Assembly (NCBI RefSeq): GCF_036195045.1
Contig: NZ_CP108100.1
Location: 8,246,001-8,310,000, forward strand
Origin: Streptomyces sp. NBC_00236
GTDB lineage: Bacteria > Actinomycetota > Actinomycetes > Streptomycetales > Streptomycetaceae
Direction: 5' to 3'
Length of the DNA: 64,000 nucleotides
Shown: positions 55,877 to 64,000 of the stretch, in pieces
Layout of the letters: the number at the start of each line of letters is the position of its first letter
Numbering within the stretch: the stretch's first letter is position 1
The notes under the pieces: model-generated
Database searches by the model: none
What the model saw: the letters and a program-made list of their open reading frames with translations, nothing else
Told to the model about the DNA's origin: nothing
Position numbers and translations under genes: made by a program

Positions 55877-56578
55877 GTGCGGGGCCGAGCGAGGGGCACG
55901 GACGCCGGTGCCGTCGCGGCGGCCCTCGATGACGCCCGGCAGGCTTCCCGGCACGAGGACCTGGCCGACTACGCCCGCGGCCCGGCCGAACTCGCGGAGT
56001 GGGAACGCATCGACCAGCTGCTTGCCGCCGCGCCTGCGGGCAGCGTCTACGCCCCGGACGCCGATGACGTCGTCCAGGCCGAGCTCGCCGACGCCGCCGA
56101 CGCCCGGGAAGCCGAGCTGCGCGAAGCGATGCGGATCGCGGCCCGCGCCGACGAGCTCCAGGCGCTGCGCGAGCTCGGCACCCTGGCACAGACCGAGCCC
56201 CGTACCGGCGACGAAGCCGTCCGGGACTGACTCACCCGGCGAACCGACGGCTACGTCCAGGTCGAAGTCGACGCCTGGCTCGCCCACGCCCTGGCCGCGC
56301 ACCTCGGCCACTACCGCGACCCGGCAGCCCGCGAGGAAGCCGCCGTCCTTCTGACGCCTCCGGTCCTCGCGCACGCCACGCTGCTCTCCGAACTCGCCCG
56401 CCTGGTCCCCGGCGCCGATGTCGACGAACTGGCGTTCGCGGCCCTGATCGCCACCACCGAGCCGGAAGCAGCCGGCGCGCTCGTCGGTTCCTCACCCGAG
56501 CGAGTTGAAGAACGCCACCGGGCGGCCGACTGCCTGCGGGCCCAGACCCGGTGTCACGCTGACGGAGAGTGGCTGTGA
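55877..56578 (+). pseudogene. Hypothetical alanine-rich helical protein with an in-frame stop
   Basis: From about 55890 the frame GAVAAALDDARQASRHEDLA, DYARGPAELAEWERIDQLLA, AAPAGSVYAPDADDVVQAEL is strongly coding and predicted helical. A TGA at 56228 interrupts it after EAVRD, but the same frame continues as LTRRTDGYVQVEVDAWLAHA, LAAHLGHYRDPAAREEAAVL and ends at TGA 56578. Either two proteins or a nonsense mutation is possible. Family unknown. Confidence 0.5.
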
Positions 56579-56855
56579 TGCTCCCTCGCGATGTCAGATC
56601 TTATGCACCCCGCCCGGAATTTGTCCCTGTTTGTCCGTTTCTCGGGTTTGTAGGTGTCCTCTGCCATCCAGCCTTGACTGATTGCCACTGAGGTTCGGCC
56701 ACCAGGTGGTTCGTGCCATCGAAACTTGACCGCCCAGGACGGCTAGGAGCTGTCCGGCCGATCGTTGACGGCGTGCGTATGGCTGCTGTGTGGGCGCGTG
56801 TAGCGACGGTCTGAAGTCGATTGCTGGATGCCTGATGCTGCGCGACCATCGCCGG

Positions 56856-57158
56856 ATGAGTGCGGATGAGGGTCGGAAGCTGACGCGGGTTGTGCAGACG
56901 TGCTCCGCATACCCGTCGCAGTGGGACGCCTGGACGGCGGGCGGCCAGTATCTGTATCTCCGGTACCGGCATGGTGAGGGGTGCGTCGAGTTGCATCCCG
57001 GCCCCGAGGACGACGCCGACACGTCGGAGTCTTGGAACGAGGGCCTCTCCGGATTCCTGATCGAATGGGACGACGGCAGCGGCAACGGTGTCATCAGCCT
57101 TGAGGACTTCCTCGCGGGAGCGGGTCTGGTGTTGGCGCCAGGTGCCTTGGTGAGTTGA
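56856..57158 (+). CDS. Conserved small hypothetical protein
   Basis: 100 residues from ATG of MSADEGRKLTRVVQTCSAYP; the frame extends 22 poorer codons upstream. The core SQWDAWTAGGQYLYLRYRHG, EGCVELHPGPEDDAD and FLIEWDDGSGNGVISLEDFL has beta-rich character, and similar ~100-residue proteins are frequent orphans in Streptomyces. Acidic overall, with no signal or membrane segment. Nearby remnants of toxin/immunity genes make an immunity role conceivable but unproven. Confidence 0.6.
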   Translation: MSADEGRKLTRVVQTCSAYPSQWDAWTAGGQYLYLRYRHGEGCVELHPGPEDDADTSESWNEGLSGFLIEWDDGSGNGVISLEDFLAGAGLVLAPGALVS

Positions 57159-57173
57159 GCTCCTGGCACGCAA

Positions 57174-58112
57174 TCAGGTGCGGAGCCAGATGACGAGTGC
57201 GGCTGCGGTCACAGTGCCGAGGCAGACGTAGCCGCGCCGTAACGGGTCGCTACGGCGCGGGGGTTCTTCAGCCTGTTGATGGCACTCTCGACGGTGTTGC
57301 GCTTCTTGCCGCGCTCCTCGTCGAACCCCGGTGGCTGGCCACCTCGCGATTCTTTGCGCAGGCGGGTGGTCTGGCTCTCGGCCTTCTCCGAGACCGTGTG
57401 GTGGATGGTGCGCCGCAGCAGATATTGGCGGCAAAGACCGTTGCTGTATGCCTTGTCGGCTGCGATGCTGTGGGGCTTCTTGCAGGGCCTGCCGAGTCCG
57501 AACCGGAGGACCCGGATCTTCTCCAGCACCGGTATGAACTGGGTGCAGTCGGCTCGCTGCACCGGCGTGACGATCAGGACAGCGGGTGGCAGCGGCCGTC
57601 GGCGCTCAGGTGGATCTTGCTGGTGTAGCCACCGCGTGAACGGTTCGGGCTTTCGCCTCCCGCACCACCTCCACCAGCCGGGCGACGAGGCTCTGCCACG
57701 GAGTTTCGTCCTGGTGTTCCAACGACTCGTCCCCCTTTGAGTCGGCAAGAGCCGGTGGTGGCTCGTTGCGGGCGCCGGCCGCGTGCTGGTGTGCGCGCAC
57801 GATGGTGGAGTCCGCCGAGATGTCGCAGTCGATCTCCCCTGCCGCGTCGGCCGTGGCCTGGACCTGCTGCGGCAGCCGTTCCCAGGTTCCGTCGGCAGAC
57901 CAAAGCCGATGGTGCTCGTAGACCGTCTTCCACGGCCCGAACCGCTGCGGCAGATCACGCCAGTGAACCCCGGTCCGAACCCGGTGAAGAGTCCCGTCGA
58001 TCACTTGTCGATGATCACGCCACCGCCCACACCGCCCGTTGCTCACCGGCAGGAACGGGCGCGGCTGCTCCCACTCGGCGTCCGGCAGATTGCCACGTTC
58101 TCTCCGCCCCAT
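57174..58112 (-). pseudogene. IS5-type transposase, near full length but frameshifted
   Basis: The N-terminal part reads LPDAEWEQPRPFLPVSNGRC, GRWRDHRQVIDGTLHRVRTG, DISADSTIVRAHQHAAGAR. After a shift near 57650 it gives VLIVTPVQRADCTQFIPVLE, SIAADKAYSNGLCRQYLLRR, and the C-terminal NTVESAINRLKNPRAVATRY. A last shift ends at 57174. Some IS5 elements use one programmed frameshift, but two shifts and the altered C-terminus favour decay. It resembles the fragment at 11236-11640. Confidence 0.75.
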
Positions 58113-58306
58113 AACGGCCTACGAATCAGGCCTGGTCCCCCCGAGGGGGCAGGATCGTACGCATCGAGCGACGCCAAGGGCGTTCTGCCCCCGCCACCCC
58201 CTACCGGGGTAGCACCTCCAGTTTGGCTCCCGGGTATGACGCCCGGCGCGCAGCCGTCCCCGCACCGTGTAGCCCATCGGAACGAAAAGATCACGAAAGG
58301 GCGAGC

Positions 58307-59149
58307 ATGAGGCTTCGCAAGGGAGAGTGGCAGAAAGTGAACGATCGGCCGGCGGCCCGGGGCACCGCCCCGGCCACCGCTCCCGGTCTCGCCGTCGAAC
58401 TGCGCGGTGTGCAGCGGCAGTACGACCGCGGCACGGGGACGGCGCGCGCCCTGGCGGGTGTCGACTTAGGCCTCTCCCAAGGTACGTTCACCGCGATCAT
58501 GGGCCCGTCCGGGTCCGGCACGTCCACCTTCCCGCAATGTGCCGCCGGGCTCGACCGGCCCACCTCCGGGGCGGTGCGCCTCGGCGGCACGGAGATCACC
58601 GGCATGAGCGAGAACAAGCTCACCGAGCTGCGCCGCAGCCGCAGCCGCTTCGGCTTCGGCTTTGGCTTCCAGGCCTTCAATCTGCCGCCCTCACTGACCG
58701 TCGAGCAGAACGTGCTGCTCCCGATACGCCTGGCCGGACAGCGCCAGGACCACTGCCGGGCGGAAGCGGTACTCGCCCTGGTCGGCCTCGCCGACAAGGC
58801 GAAGCGCCGGCCCGGTGAACTCGCCGGCGGCCAGCAGCAACGCGTGACCGTCACCCGCACCCTGGTCACCGCCCCCGACGTGATCTTCGCCGACGAGCCC
58901 ACCGGCACCCTTGACACCGGCACCGCCGCCGAGGCCCTCGGCCTGCTCCGGCACACGGTGAACACCCTCGGCGCCACCGTCGCCCTGGCCATCCACGCCC
59001 CGACCGCCGCAGCCTGGGCCGACCGCGTACTCTTCCTCGCCGACGGCACCTTCGCCGACCACCTCGAACAGGGGCCGGCGGAACAGACTGCGGTACGAGT
59101 GCCGGTACTCACCTCCCGTACGGGCGCGATGGCAGGTGCGGTGGCATGA
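58307..59149 (+). CDS. ABC transporter ATP-binding protein (MacB/LolD type), Walker A lysine lost
   Basis: 280 residues from ATG of MRLRKGEWQKVNDRP with GAAAGGGCG upstream. It has the plan of FtsX-coupled ATPases: Walker A GPSGSGTST (66-74) where residue 72 is Thr instead of the invariant Lys, Q-loop in GFQAFNLPPSLTVEQNV, signature LAGGQQQRV (usually LSGGQQQRV), Walker B VIFADEPTGTLDT, and an H-loop LAIHAP (usually VTHDP). The loss of the lysine and other drifts suggest it no longer hydrolyses ATP. Its partner FtsX gene, which starts at 59146, is collapsed. Confidence 0.85.
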   Translation: MRLRKGEWQKVNDRPAARGTAPATAPGLAVELRGVQRQYDRGTGTARALAGVDLGLSQGTFTAIMGPSGSGTSTFPQCAAGLDRPTSGAVRLGGTEITGMSENKLTELRRSRSRFGFGFGFQAFNLPPSLTVEQNVLLPIRLAGQRQDHCRAEAVLALVGLADKAKRRPGELAGGQQQRVTVTRTLVTAPDVIFADEPTGTLDTGTAAEALGLLRHTVNTLGATVALAIHAPTAAAWADRVLFLADGTFADHLEQGPAEQTAVRVPVLTSRTGAMAGAVA

Positions 59150-59690
59150 GGCGTCCCAACGGACTCGCCCGTGAGGCCGTCCACGCCGCGGACGCGGCCT
59201 GGCCACAGTGACCATGGACCGGGAGCCCCTTGCCGGCCAGGTCACCTCGAGCTCCGGCAGCACTCTGCTGGAACGCGGTGGCTCGGAGAAGCTACACACC
59301 GCCCTGGGCAACGTTACCGACGCCCCCGGGCACGCCACGGAGAAGAGCTTCGACGCGAAGCCGGGCGCCTGGATGAACAACACCATGCCCGCAGGCCTCG
59401 AGGGATGCGCCGTCAACACGCTGGTGATCACGGCCCTGGACCGCCGTCGCGAACGGGGCACCCCGCGCCTGGCGGGCTCCACCCACCTCCAGGTCCTGAC
59501 AATGCCTCAGCTGCGAGAGCCTGCTCGGCTCCGCGGCTGCCGTGGTCACCGGCCCCGCGATCGCGGCGGAAACGCTGACCCCGATGCCGCGCGGCGTGAG
59601 CGGCGAGCCACCCCATGCGCCGCCGCTGCGGTACGGCTCCTTCGCATCCGCCGGTGTGGGCCCGGCCCTCCTCACGGTGACGCCGTCGGT
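59146..59690 (+). pseudogene. FtsX-like permease, large internal deletions
   Basis: It overlaps the ATPase stop (ATGA) with MRRPNGLAREAVHA, the standard FtsX N-terminus, then jumps to the C-terminal region: GAWMNNTMPAGLEGCAVNTL, VITALDRRRERGTPRLAGST and, in another frame, VVTGPAIAAETLTPMPRGVS, PPLRYGSFASAGVGPALL. More than 600 codons of the usual protein are missing. Together with the mutated ATPase it marks a dead exporter. Confidence 0.65.
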
Positions 59691-59819
59691 ATTACGCTGG
59701 CTGCTGCCCCGGTTGGGGCCGTTGGCGTGCGCGGAGCTGTTGGGCGATGTCGTACTCGTCCTGGCCGCGACGGCGCTCCGTCTGGCCGGTGTCGGGGCGG
59801 ACAGCCCGGCGTCCGCGCG

Positions 59820-60100
59820 CTGATGGTGTCGTTGCTCGCCCTGGCCATGGGTGCGCAGGCGGCGACGGCCCGCCACTTGGCGGTGATGGACGTCACCGCC
59901 GCGGTGGTCACCCCCGCACTGACCGGGCCCGCAGCGGGTTTTCCGGTGGGGAGCCGCCCGCGGTCAAGGGGCACGGCGGCGAACTGGGGCTGCCGCGCTC
60001 ATCATCGTCTGATCAGTCACCGGCGCTGCGCTGTGCCGGACGCACGAAGCTCGCGTGGTACTCGCGGCAGGGCTCGCCACACCGGCCGTGAACGTCGTGG
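59820..60100 (+). pseudogene. YoaK/DUF1275 membrane protein remnant
   Basis: LLALAMGAQAATARHLAVMD, VTAAVVTPALTGPAAGF matches the core of DUF1275 (YoaK) proteins (LLALAMGLQNATARRL..PDLTTTVLT.TLTGLAAD). A tail in another frame (AALIIV...GAAL, VVLAAGLATPAV) may be its last helix. Start and first half are absent. Confidence 0.5.
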
Positions 60101-60120
60101 CCACGCGCCCGCCCACGTGG

Positions 60121-60202
60121 CCGGCCGCGCGCCCGGCCGCGCGACCTCAGTCCCGACCGGACCGGCCGCGCGCCCGGCCGCGCGACCTCAGCCCCGACCG
60201 GA
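60121..60202. repeat. 41-bp tandem duplication
   Basis: Two 41-bp copies (CCGGCCGCGCGCCCGGCCGC..., GACCTCAG(T/C)CCCGACCGGA) differ at a single base. They lie between the DUF1275 remnant and the MFS promoter region. Non-coding. Confidence 0.8.
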
Positions 60203-60276
60203 CCGGCCGCGCCCTCGACGAGCGGTTCCCTATCGGCGCCATCGCCCACCGCCGCCGGCAGGGCCACACGTGTGGC

Positions 60277-60388
60277 TGGCTCCTACCTGCCCGGCGACAA
60301 CGTCTGGCCCTTACCTGCCCGGCGACAACGGCTGGCTCCTACCTGCCCGGCGACAACGTCTGGCCCTTACCTGCCCGGCAACAATGAA
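60277..60388 (+). repeat. Four tandem 28-bp repeats upstream of the MFS gene
   Basis: Units of the form TGGC(TCC/CCT)TACCTGCCCGGC(G/A)ACAA(C/T)G.. follow head to tail. Units 1 and 3 are identical, and 2 and 4 nearly so, so a 56-bp duplication is likely. The last unit ends ten bases before the MFS start, with the word TTACCTGCCCGGCAACAATG. They could be repeated operator or promoter sites for the MFS-monooxygenase operon. Confidence 0.75.
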
Positions 60389-60397
60389 AGGACGCTT

Positions 60398-61795
60398 ATG
60401 ACCACAGCCCTGGCTCCTCCGGTCCGCATGAGGAAGGCCGCCGTCGCGGCCCTCGGCCTGCTGGCGATCTCCACCGGCGCCCTGGAGTCGGTCGTGGCGC
60501 CGACGCTCCCGCTCCTGCAACGTGAGCTGGACATGAGCCCGGCCGAAGGAGCGCTCCTCAACATCGTGCTCGCCATCACCGGCACGCTCGTCACACCGTT
60601 CGCCGGCAAGCTCGGGGACCGCTACGGCGGAAAGCGAGTCCTGATCCGGCTGATGGCGGTGGTCTCGGTCGGCGGCCTGGTGTCCGCCTCGGCGCCCAGC
60701 CTGCCGGTGCTGCTGCTCGGGCAGATTCTGCAAGGGGCGATGGTGGGCGCACTGCCGCTGTCGTTCATCGTGGTGCGCAAACACCTCCCTGCAGGAGACT
60801 CCAAGGCGGCCATCGGGCTGGTCAGCGGGATGTTCGTAGGCGGCTCGATGGTGGGACTGCTGTCGGCCGGACCCGTGGCAGAGGCGTTCTCCCGGCACTG
60901 GATGTTCGCGGTACCGACCTTCGCGGTCATCGGGTTCACCCTGCTGGTGAACCGGCTGATGCCGTCCGATCCGCCGGGACGGTCGGACGACGCCGGCATC
61001 GACTGGCCCGGCCTGCTTCTCCTGAGCGGGATCCTGGTCACCCTCATGCTCGTGTTCGCGCTGGCGCCCGAGGCGGGCTCGCAGCCACTCGTGTTCGTGG
61101 CCCTCCTCGTGGTGCTGGCCGCCCTCGTGGCCGGATGGACGGCCGTGGAACGCCGCGCATCCGCACCGATGGTCGATCTGCGCATGCTGACACGGCCTCT
61201 GATCTGGAAGTCGTGTGTGGTGACGTTCGTGATCTGCCTCGGCACCGCGATGGGGGTCTATCTCGTTCCGCAGCTGCTCGACATGTCCGGCGACGGATAC
61301 GGTTTCGGGTTCGACGCCACCGAGATCGGCCTCGTCCTCCTGCCCGGCGCCGTGGCCGCGATGCTGGCCGGCCCGCTCGGCGGGATCGGGGAGCGGCGCT
61401 TCGGCTCGCGTGCCGTGGTCACCACCGCGGCCGTCCTCATGGCCGCCGCCCTGCTCACCCTGTCGGTCGCACACTCCGAGGTCTGGCAGATCACCGTCGG
61501 CAAGGCGCTGATCGCACTGGCCAGCGGCCTGTGCGTCACCGCCATGGTGACCAGCATCGCCTCTTCCGTCGACGAAGGCGACACCGGCATCGCCACCAGC
61601 CTGGTCCTGGTGACCCGCGTACTGGGCTCCGCCGTGGGCGGGATGCTCGGCGGCGCACTCCTCACCGCGAAAACGTCCTCCGGATCGGAAATCCCGGCCG
61701 AATCGGCCTTCACCACCGGCTTCCTCATCGCCGGAGCCGTCGCGGTGCTGTCCCTGCTTGTCGTCCGAACCATGAGCAAAGGAACCAAGGAATGA
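60398..61795 (+). CDS. MFS transporter (drug:proton antiporter type, 14 helices)
   Basis: 465 residues from ATG of MTTALAPPVRMRKAAV with AAAGGA upstream. The helical pattern is that of the DHA2 type: first helix AAVAALGLLAISTGALESVV, motif A-like loop GKLGDRYGGKRVLI, motif C region with GMFVGGSMVGLLSAGPVAE, and about 14 membrane segments in total. It probably exports a small toxic compound with proton exchange. Its stop overlaps the start of the FAD monooxygenase gene (ATGA), so the two are co-translated, and repeated 28-bp sequences just upstream may be operator sites. Substrate is unknown. Confidence 0.93.
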   Translation: MTTALAPPVRMRKAAVAALGLLAISTGALESVVAPTLPLLQRELDMSPAEGALLNIVLAITGTLVTPFAGKLGDRYGGKRVLIRLMAVVSVGGLVSASAPSLPVLLLGQILQGAMVGALPLSFIVVRKHLPAGDSKAAIGLVSGMFVGGSMVGLLSAGPVAEAFSRHWMFAVPTFAVIGFTLLVNRLMPSDPPGRSDDAGIDWPGLLLLSGILVTLMLVFALAPEAGSQPLVFVALLVVLAALVAGWTAVERRASAPMVDLRMLTRPLIWKSCVVTFVICLGTAMGVYLVPQLLDMSGDGYGFGFDATEIGLVLLPGAVAAMLAGPLGGIGERRFGSRAVVTTAAVLMAAALLTLSVAHSEVWQITVGKALIALASGLCVTAMVTSIASSVDEGDTGIATSLVLVTRVLGSAVGGMLGGALLTAKTSSGSEIPAESAFTTGFLIAGAVAVLSLLVVRTMSKGTKE

Positions 61796-63012
61796 CCCCG
61801 ACCGACCAGCTGACAGCTACCCGAACCACGCCGAGGCGGCGCAAGGTCCTGATCTCCGGAGCCAGCATCGCCGGCCCCGCCCTCGCGTACTGGCTGAACC
61901 GCTACGGATACGCGGTCACGGTGGTGGAGAAAGCGAGCACGCTGCGCAGCGGTGGGTACCCCATCGACGTGCGCGGCACCGCACTGGAAGTCGTCCGGAG
62001 GATGGGGATCCTGCCCCGACTGCGAGAAGCCCACATCGACTTGCGCCGGCTGACCTTCCTCGAAGGAGACGGCAACGAAGTGGCCCTGCTCCACCCGCAC
62101 ACCATCACCGGCGGTGTCGCCCGACGAGACCTGGAGGTACGGCGCGGGGATCTCACCGACGCCCTCCACACTGCGGTCCGCGACGACGTGGAGTTCCTCT
62201 TCAACGACTCCATCGACACCCTCGACCAGTCGGGCCATGGAATCGACGTCACCTTCCACGGCGGCAGCAGACGCACCTTCGACATGGTCTTCGGCGCAGA
62301 CGGCACGCACTCACATACCCGGGAGATGCTGTTCGGTCCCGAGGAGCAATTCCACCACTACCTCGGCTACTGCTTCGCCGTGTTCACCATGCGCAACACC
62401 TTCGGCCTCTCCCACGAGACCGTGATGTGGAACGCGCCGGGCAGGGCCGCAGCCCTCTACGCCGTGGGCGACGACGAAGTGCACGCCTTCCTGAACTTCG
62501 CCCAGCCGGAACTGCCGTTCGACGCGTTCCGGGACCTGCAAGCCCAACGCGACCTGGTCACCAGGGCCTTCGCCGATGCCGGATGGGAGGTCCCGGGCAT
62601 GCTGGCCGCCCTGCGCGACGCGGACGACGTATTCTTCGACGCGGTCAGCCAGATCCGCATGCCCCGCTGGTCCAGCGGCAGAATCGCGCTGGTGGGCGAC
62701 GCCGCATGGGCGCCCTCGTTCCTCACCGGACAGGGCACCAGCCTCGCCCTCGTCGGCGCCTACATGCTCGCCGGTTCCCTGGCCAACCGGGACCACGCCA
62801 CAAGCTTCACCGCCTACGAACACTCCACCCGTGACTTCGTGACCACGAACCAGGCGCTGGTCGGCAAGGGCGGTGCCACCCTTTTCCCGACCACGCCCCA
62901 GGCCCTGAAGGAACGCAACGACAGACTGCGCAACCTCAGCGCCATGCCCCCCGGTGAAGGACGCCCAGCCTATTCGGCCCTCACCCTGCCCGAATTCACC
63001 CCCATATCGTGA
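61792..63012 (+). CDS. FAD-dependent monooxygenase (TetX/PHBH-like)
   Basis: 406 residues, starting at the ATG that overlaps the MFS stop. It has a FAD-binding N-terminus ISGASIAGPALAYWLNRYGY (G-x-S-I-A-G variant of GxGxxG) with E46 at the end of strand 2, the FGADGTHSHTRE segment (DG motif), and VALVGDAAWAPSFLTGQGTS-like GD motif (LVGDAAWAPSFLTGQGTSLA). This class hydroxylates aromatic or tetracycline-like molecules using NADPH and oxygen. Coupling with an MFS exporter suggests a detoxification or tailoring pair. No ribosome-binding site separate from the MFS coding sequence is needed. Confidence 0.93.
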   Translation: MTPTDQLTATRTTPRRRKVLISGASIAGPALAYWLNRYGYAVTVVEKASTLRSGGYPIDVRGTALEVVRRMGILPRLREAHIDLRRLTFLEGDGNEVALLHPHTITGGVARRDLEVRRGDLTDALHTAVRDDVEFLFNDSIDTLDQSGHGIDVTFHGGSRRTFDMVFGADGTHSHTREMLFGPEEQFHHYLGYCFAVFTMRNTFGLSHETVMWNAPGRAAALYAVGDDEVHAFLNFAQPELPFDAFRDLQAQRDLVTRAFADAGWEVPGMLAALRDADDVFFDAVSQIRMPRWSSGRIALVGDAAWAPSFLTGQGTSLALVGAYMLAGSLANRDHATSFTAYEHSTRDFVTTNQALVGKGGATLFPTTPQALKERNDRLRNLSAMPPGEGRPAYSALTLPEFTPIS

Positions 63013-63243
63013 ACCCTGCCCCTCACGGTCAGTCCCTTCCCGATCCGACCCGCGGACCACCGACGGCATGAACTCCTCTCAGTTTCAACAGCGCCGATGC
63101 CCGAGCGAAAGCATCCCGGTCACCTCACGAGGGTGGCCGGGACCATCCCCCGTGCGGGCTGAGAACCCCTCTGCCCAGCCGGCGCAGGCCCCGACAACCT
63201 CACATGCGAGCGGGGCGGCACCCGCATGCGCCCCCGCGGAGCG

Positions 63244-63602
63244 TCAGTCGCTGGTCGTGTCGTTCGCCCGGCACGTGGCGACCTTGCCGTCTCCGGCCCA
63301 CCCGAAGGCGCCCCATGCGTCCCCGGTGGTCGGCCCGTCGGCAATGACGGCCGCGTCGTACAGCTCCGGAGTGAGGGATGCCTGCCGTCCTCGGGCCCCG
63401 CGTCCACCACCTCCAGGAGGTGAGCTGCGCCAGCGACGACGGTGGCGCCCTCGCCCGACTCGACGGTGTACCGCGACGTCCAACCGACTGAGCGCTTGGT
63501 GCCCACCTCGTGACGGGCAGGCTGGAATCGCAGGTAGGCGCCGGGGGAGAGACAATAGGCGGCCGAGCCGTCCTCGCACCCGCGCCACAGGTCACCGTTC
63601 AT
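63244..63602 (-). pseudogene. Frameshifted hypothetical gene
   Basis: From ATG of MNGDLWRGCEDGSAAYCLSP the frame reads LRFQPARHEVGTKRSVGWTS, RYTVESGEGATVVAGAAHLL, EVVDAGPEDGRHPS. It then needs a one-base shift near 63385 to continue LTPELYDAAVIADGPTTGDA, WGAFGWAGDGKVATCRANDT and stop at 63244. The joined product is ~119 residues. Not recognised. Confidence 0.5.
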
Positions 63603-63758
63603 GACGTGCTGCTCGTCCGCGGACAATGTGGCCTCGCTGCACGCCTTGTTCCACCTGCGCGGGAATCAACCTTGTCCGTATCGCAGAATCCCCGCTCACG
63701 CGAATCTGCTCCCACCGGCGCTCGCAGGCGCCAGCAACACGTGGAGGCAGAACCCGTC

Positions 63759-64000
63759 ATGGCACCCGAGCCGCATGGAACGCTCTCTGCCTGGGAAGGC
63801 GTGGCCTTCGCTGACGACCATCACGAGCGCGTTGCCGCCGTCTACGGCCAGAGCTCCATCGTGCTTGGTACCGAAGATGGACTTTCCTGCTGGGTCCGGG
63901 TGGTGACCGGTCCTGGCTTCGCTGATGAAAACGGGATTCTGGCACAGATCTTGGGGAGTCGTCGCGGAGCGTTACTTCGATGTTCGATTGCGAGGAGACT
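63759..64000 (+). CDS. Small hypothetical protein, running into an IS-like end and the window edge
   Basis: From ATG (or GTG six codons earlier) it reads MAPEPHGTLSAWEGVAFADD, HHERVAAVYGQSSIVLGTED, GLSCWVRVVTGPGFADE. At about 63933 the DNA switches to GGGATTCTGGCACAGATCTT, which matches the IS-terminus-like sequence at 43687-43711. The reading frame stays open to 64000 only by chance, so the natural C-terminus is probably lost. Family not recognised. Confidence 0.5.
   Translation, partial: MAPEPHGTLSAWEGVAFADDHHERVAAVYGQSSIVLGTEDGLSCWVRVVTGPGFADENGILAQILGSRRGALLRCSIARR
63933..63958 (+). repeat. IS terminal-repeat-like sequence at the window end
   Basis: GGGATTCTGGCACAGATCTT GGGGAG matches the reverse complement of 43687-43711 with two differences, with weaker similarity continuing inward. 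The element itself would extend beyond the window. Confidence 0.45.

Noticed and set aside
60277..60388. CRISPR-like short repeats
   Set aside because: The 28-bp units are head to tail without spacers and no cas gene is present; they are simple tandem repeats.
59208..60401. 397-codon frame between the ABC ATPase and MFS genes
   Set aside because: It is a composite of FtsX, DUF1275 and repeat sequence read in one open frame; only the homologous pieces are listed as remnants.

Overview
The window is high-GC actinobacterial DNA, almost certainly from a Streptomyces chromosome, and probably from an accessory or arm region. The evidence is the very strong GC bias at third codon positions, frequent GTG starts, a mycothiol-dependent-type enzyme, an XlnA/AbfB xylan-degradation pair that matches the S. 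lividans proteins in length and catalytic-residue position, and Streptomyces-type insertion-sequence remnants throughout. About 35-40 genes look intact. They are separated by many truncated or frameshifted genes and pieces of transposons.

Layout. 0-13 kb: a sugar O-acetyltransferase, a secreted endonuclease/exonuclease/phosphatase (EEP) enzyme with a MITE-like palindrome at its stop codon, a MDMPI-type enzyme, a repeat protein, a GNAT acetyltransferase and IS5/IS630 remnants. 10.4-14.7 kb: membrane proteins of DUF3592 type and a Tat-exported small protein. 15.6-19.7 kb: a tightly overlapping operon of ABC ATPase, ABC-2 permease, OmpR-type response regulator and sensor kinase. 20-25.5 kb: a frameshifted YcxB-like gene, an immunity-protein island (a SMI1/KNR4 fragment and a CdiI-like protein), a divergent SDR/LysR pair with a palindromic operator, and an IS481 remnant. 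25.8-30 kb: divergent xlnA (GH10-CBM13 xylanase) and abfB (CBM13-GH62 arabinofuranosidase) sharing a control region that contains a CGAAA-C-TTTCG palindrome. 30-34.8 kb: a DUF6193 protein, a broken lipoprotein, RarA and two MmcQ/YjbR proteins. 34.9-40.3 kb: redox and regulatory genes (AraC, aldo/keto reductase, TetR, zinc-less alcohol dehydrogenase, carboxylesterase).

40.7-49.6 kb is the most unusual part. Three IS21-type elements lie close together. One (44035-46880) is complete, with matching ends and a 5-bp target duplication (AGCGG), and carries a small passenger gene. Another carries a different passenger gene between istB and istA. The complete element splits a gene whose second half continues on the far side and is then cut again by the third element. 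A near-identical copy of that second half sits 6 kb away, joined to a Ser/Thr-kinase fragment through a shared short sequence. 50.2-54.4 kb: a stand-alone LanC-like cyclase, the kinase fragment, and an RHS-repeat pseudogene with a GGCACC hexanucleotide expansion. 54.5-64 kb: an SCO6745-type protein, an IS5 element, a decaying MacB-type ABC exporter (Walker A lysine lost, FtsX gene collapsed), a DUF1275 remnant, then an MFS transporter translationally coupled to a FAD monooxygenase and preceded by 28-bp tandem repeats. The last gene runs into what looks like an IS end and the window edge.

In functional terms the intact parts are xylan breakdown, a signal-responsive ABC efflux operon, a drug-efflux/monooxygenase pair and several regulator-plus-enzyme pairs. 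The rest reads as a graveyard of polymorphic-toxin, immunity and IS genes.
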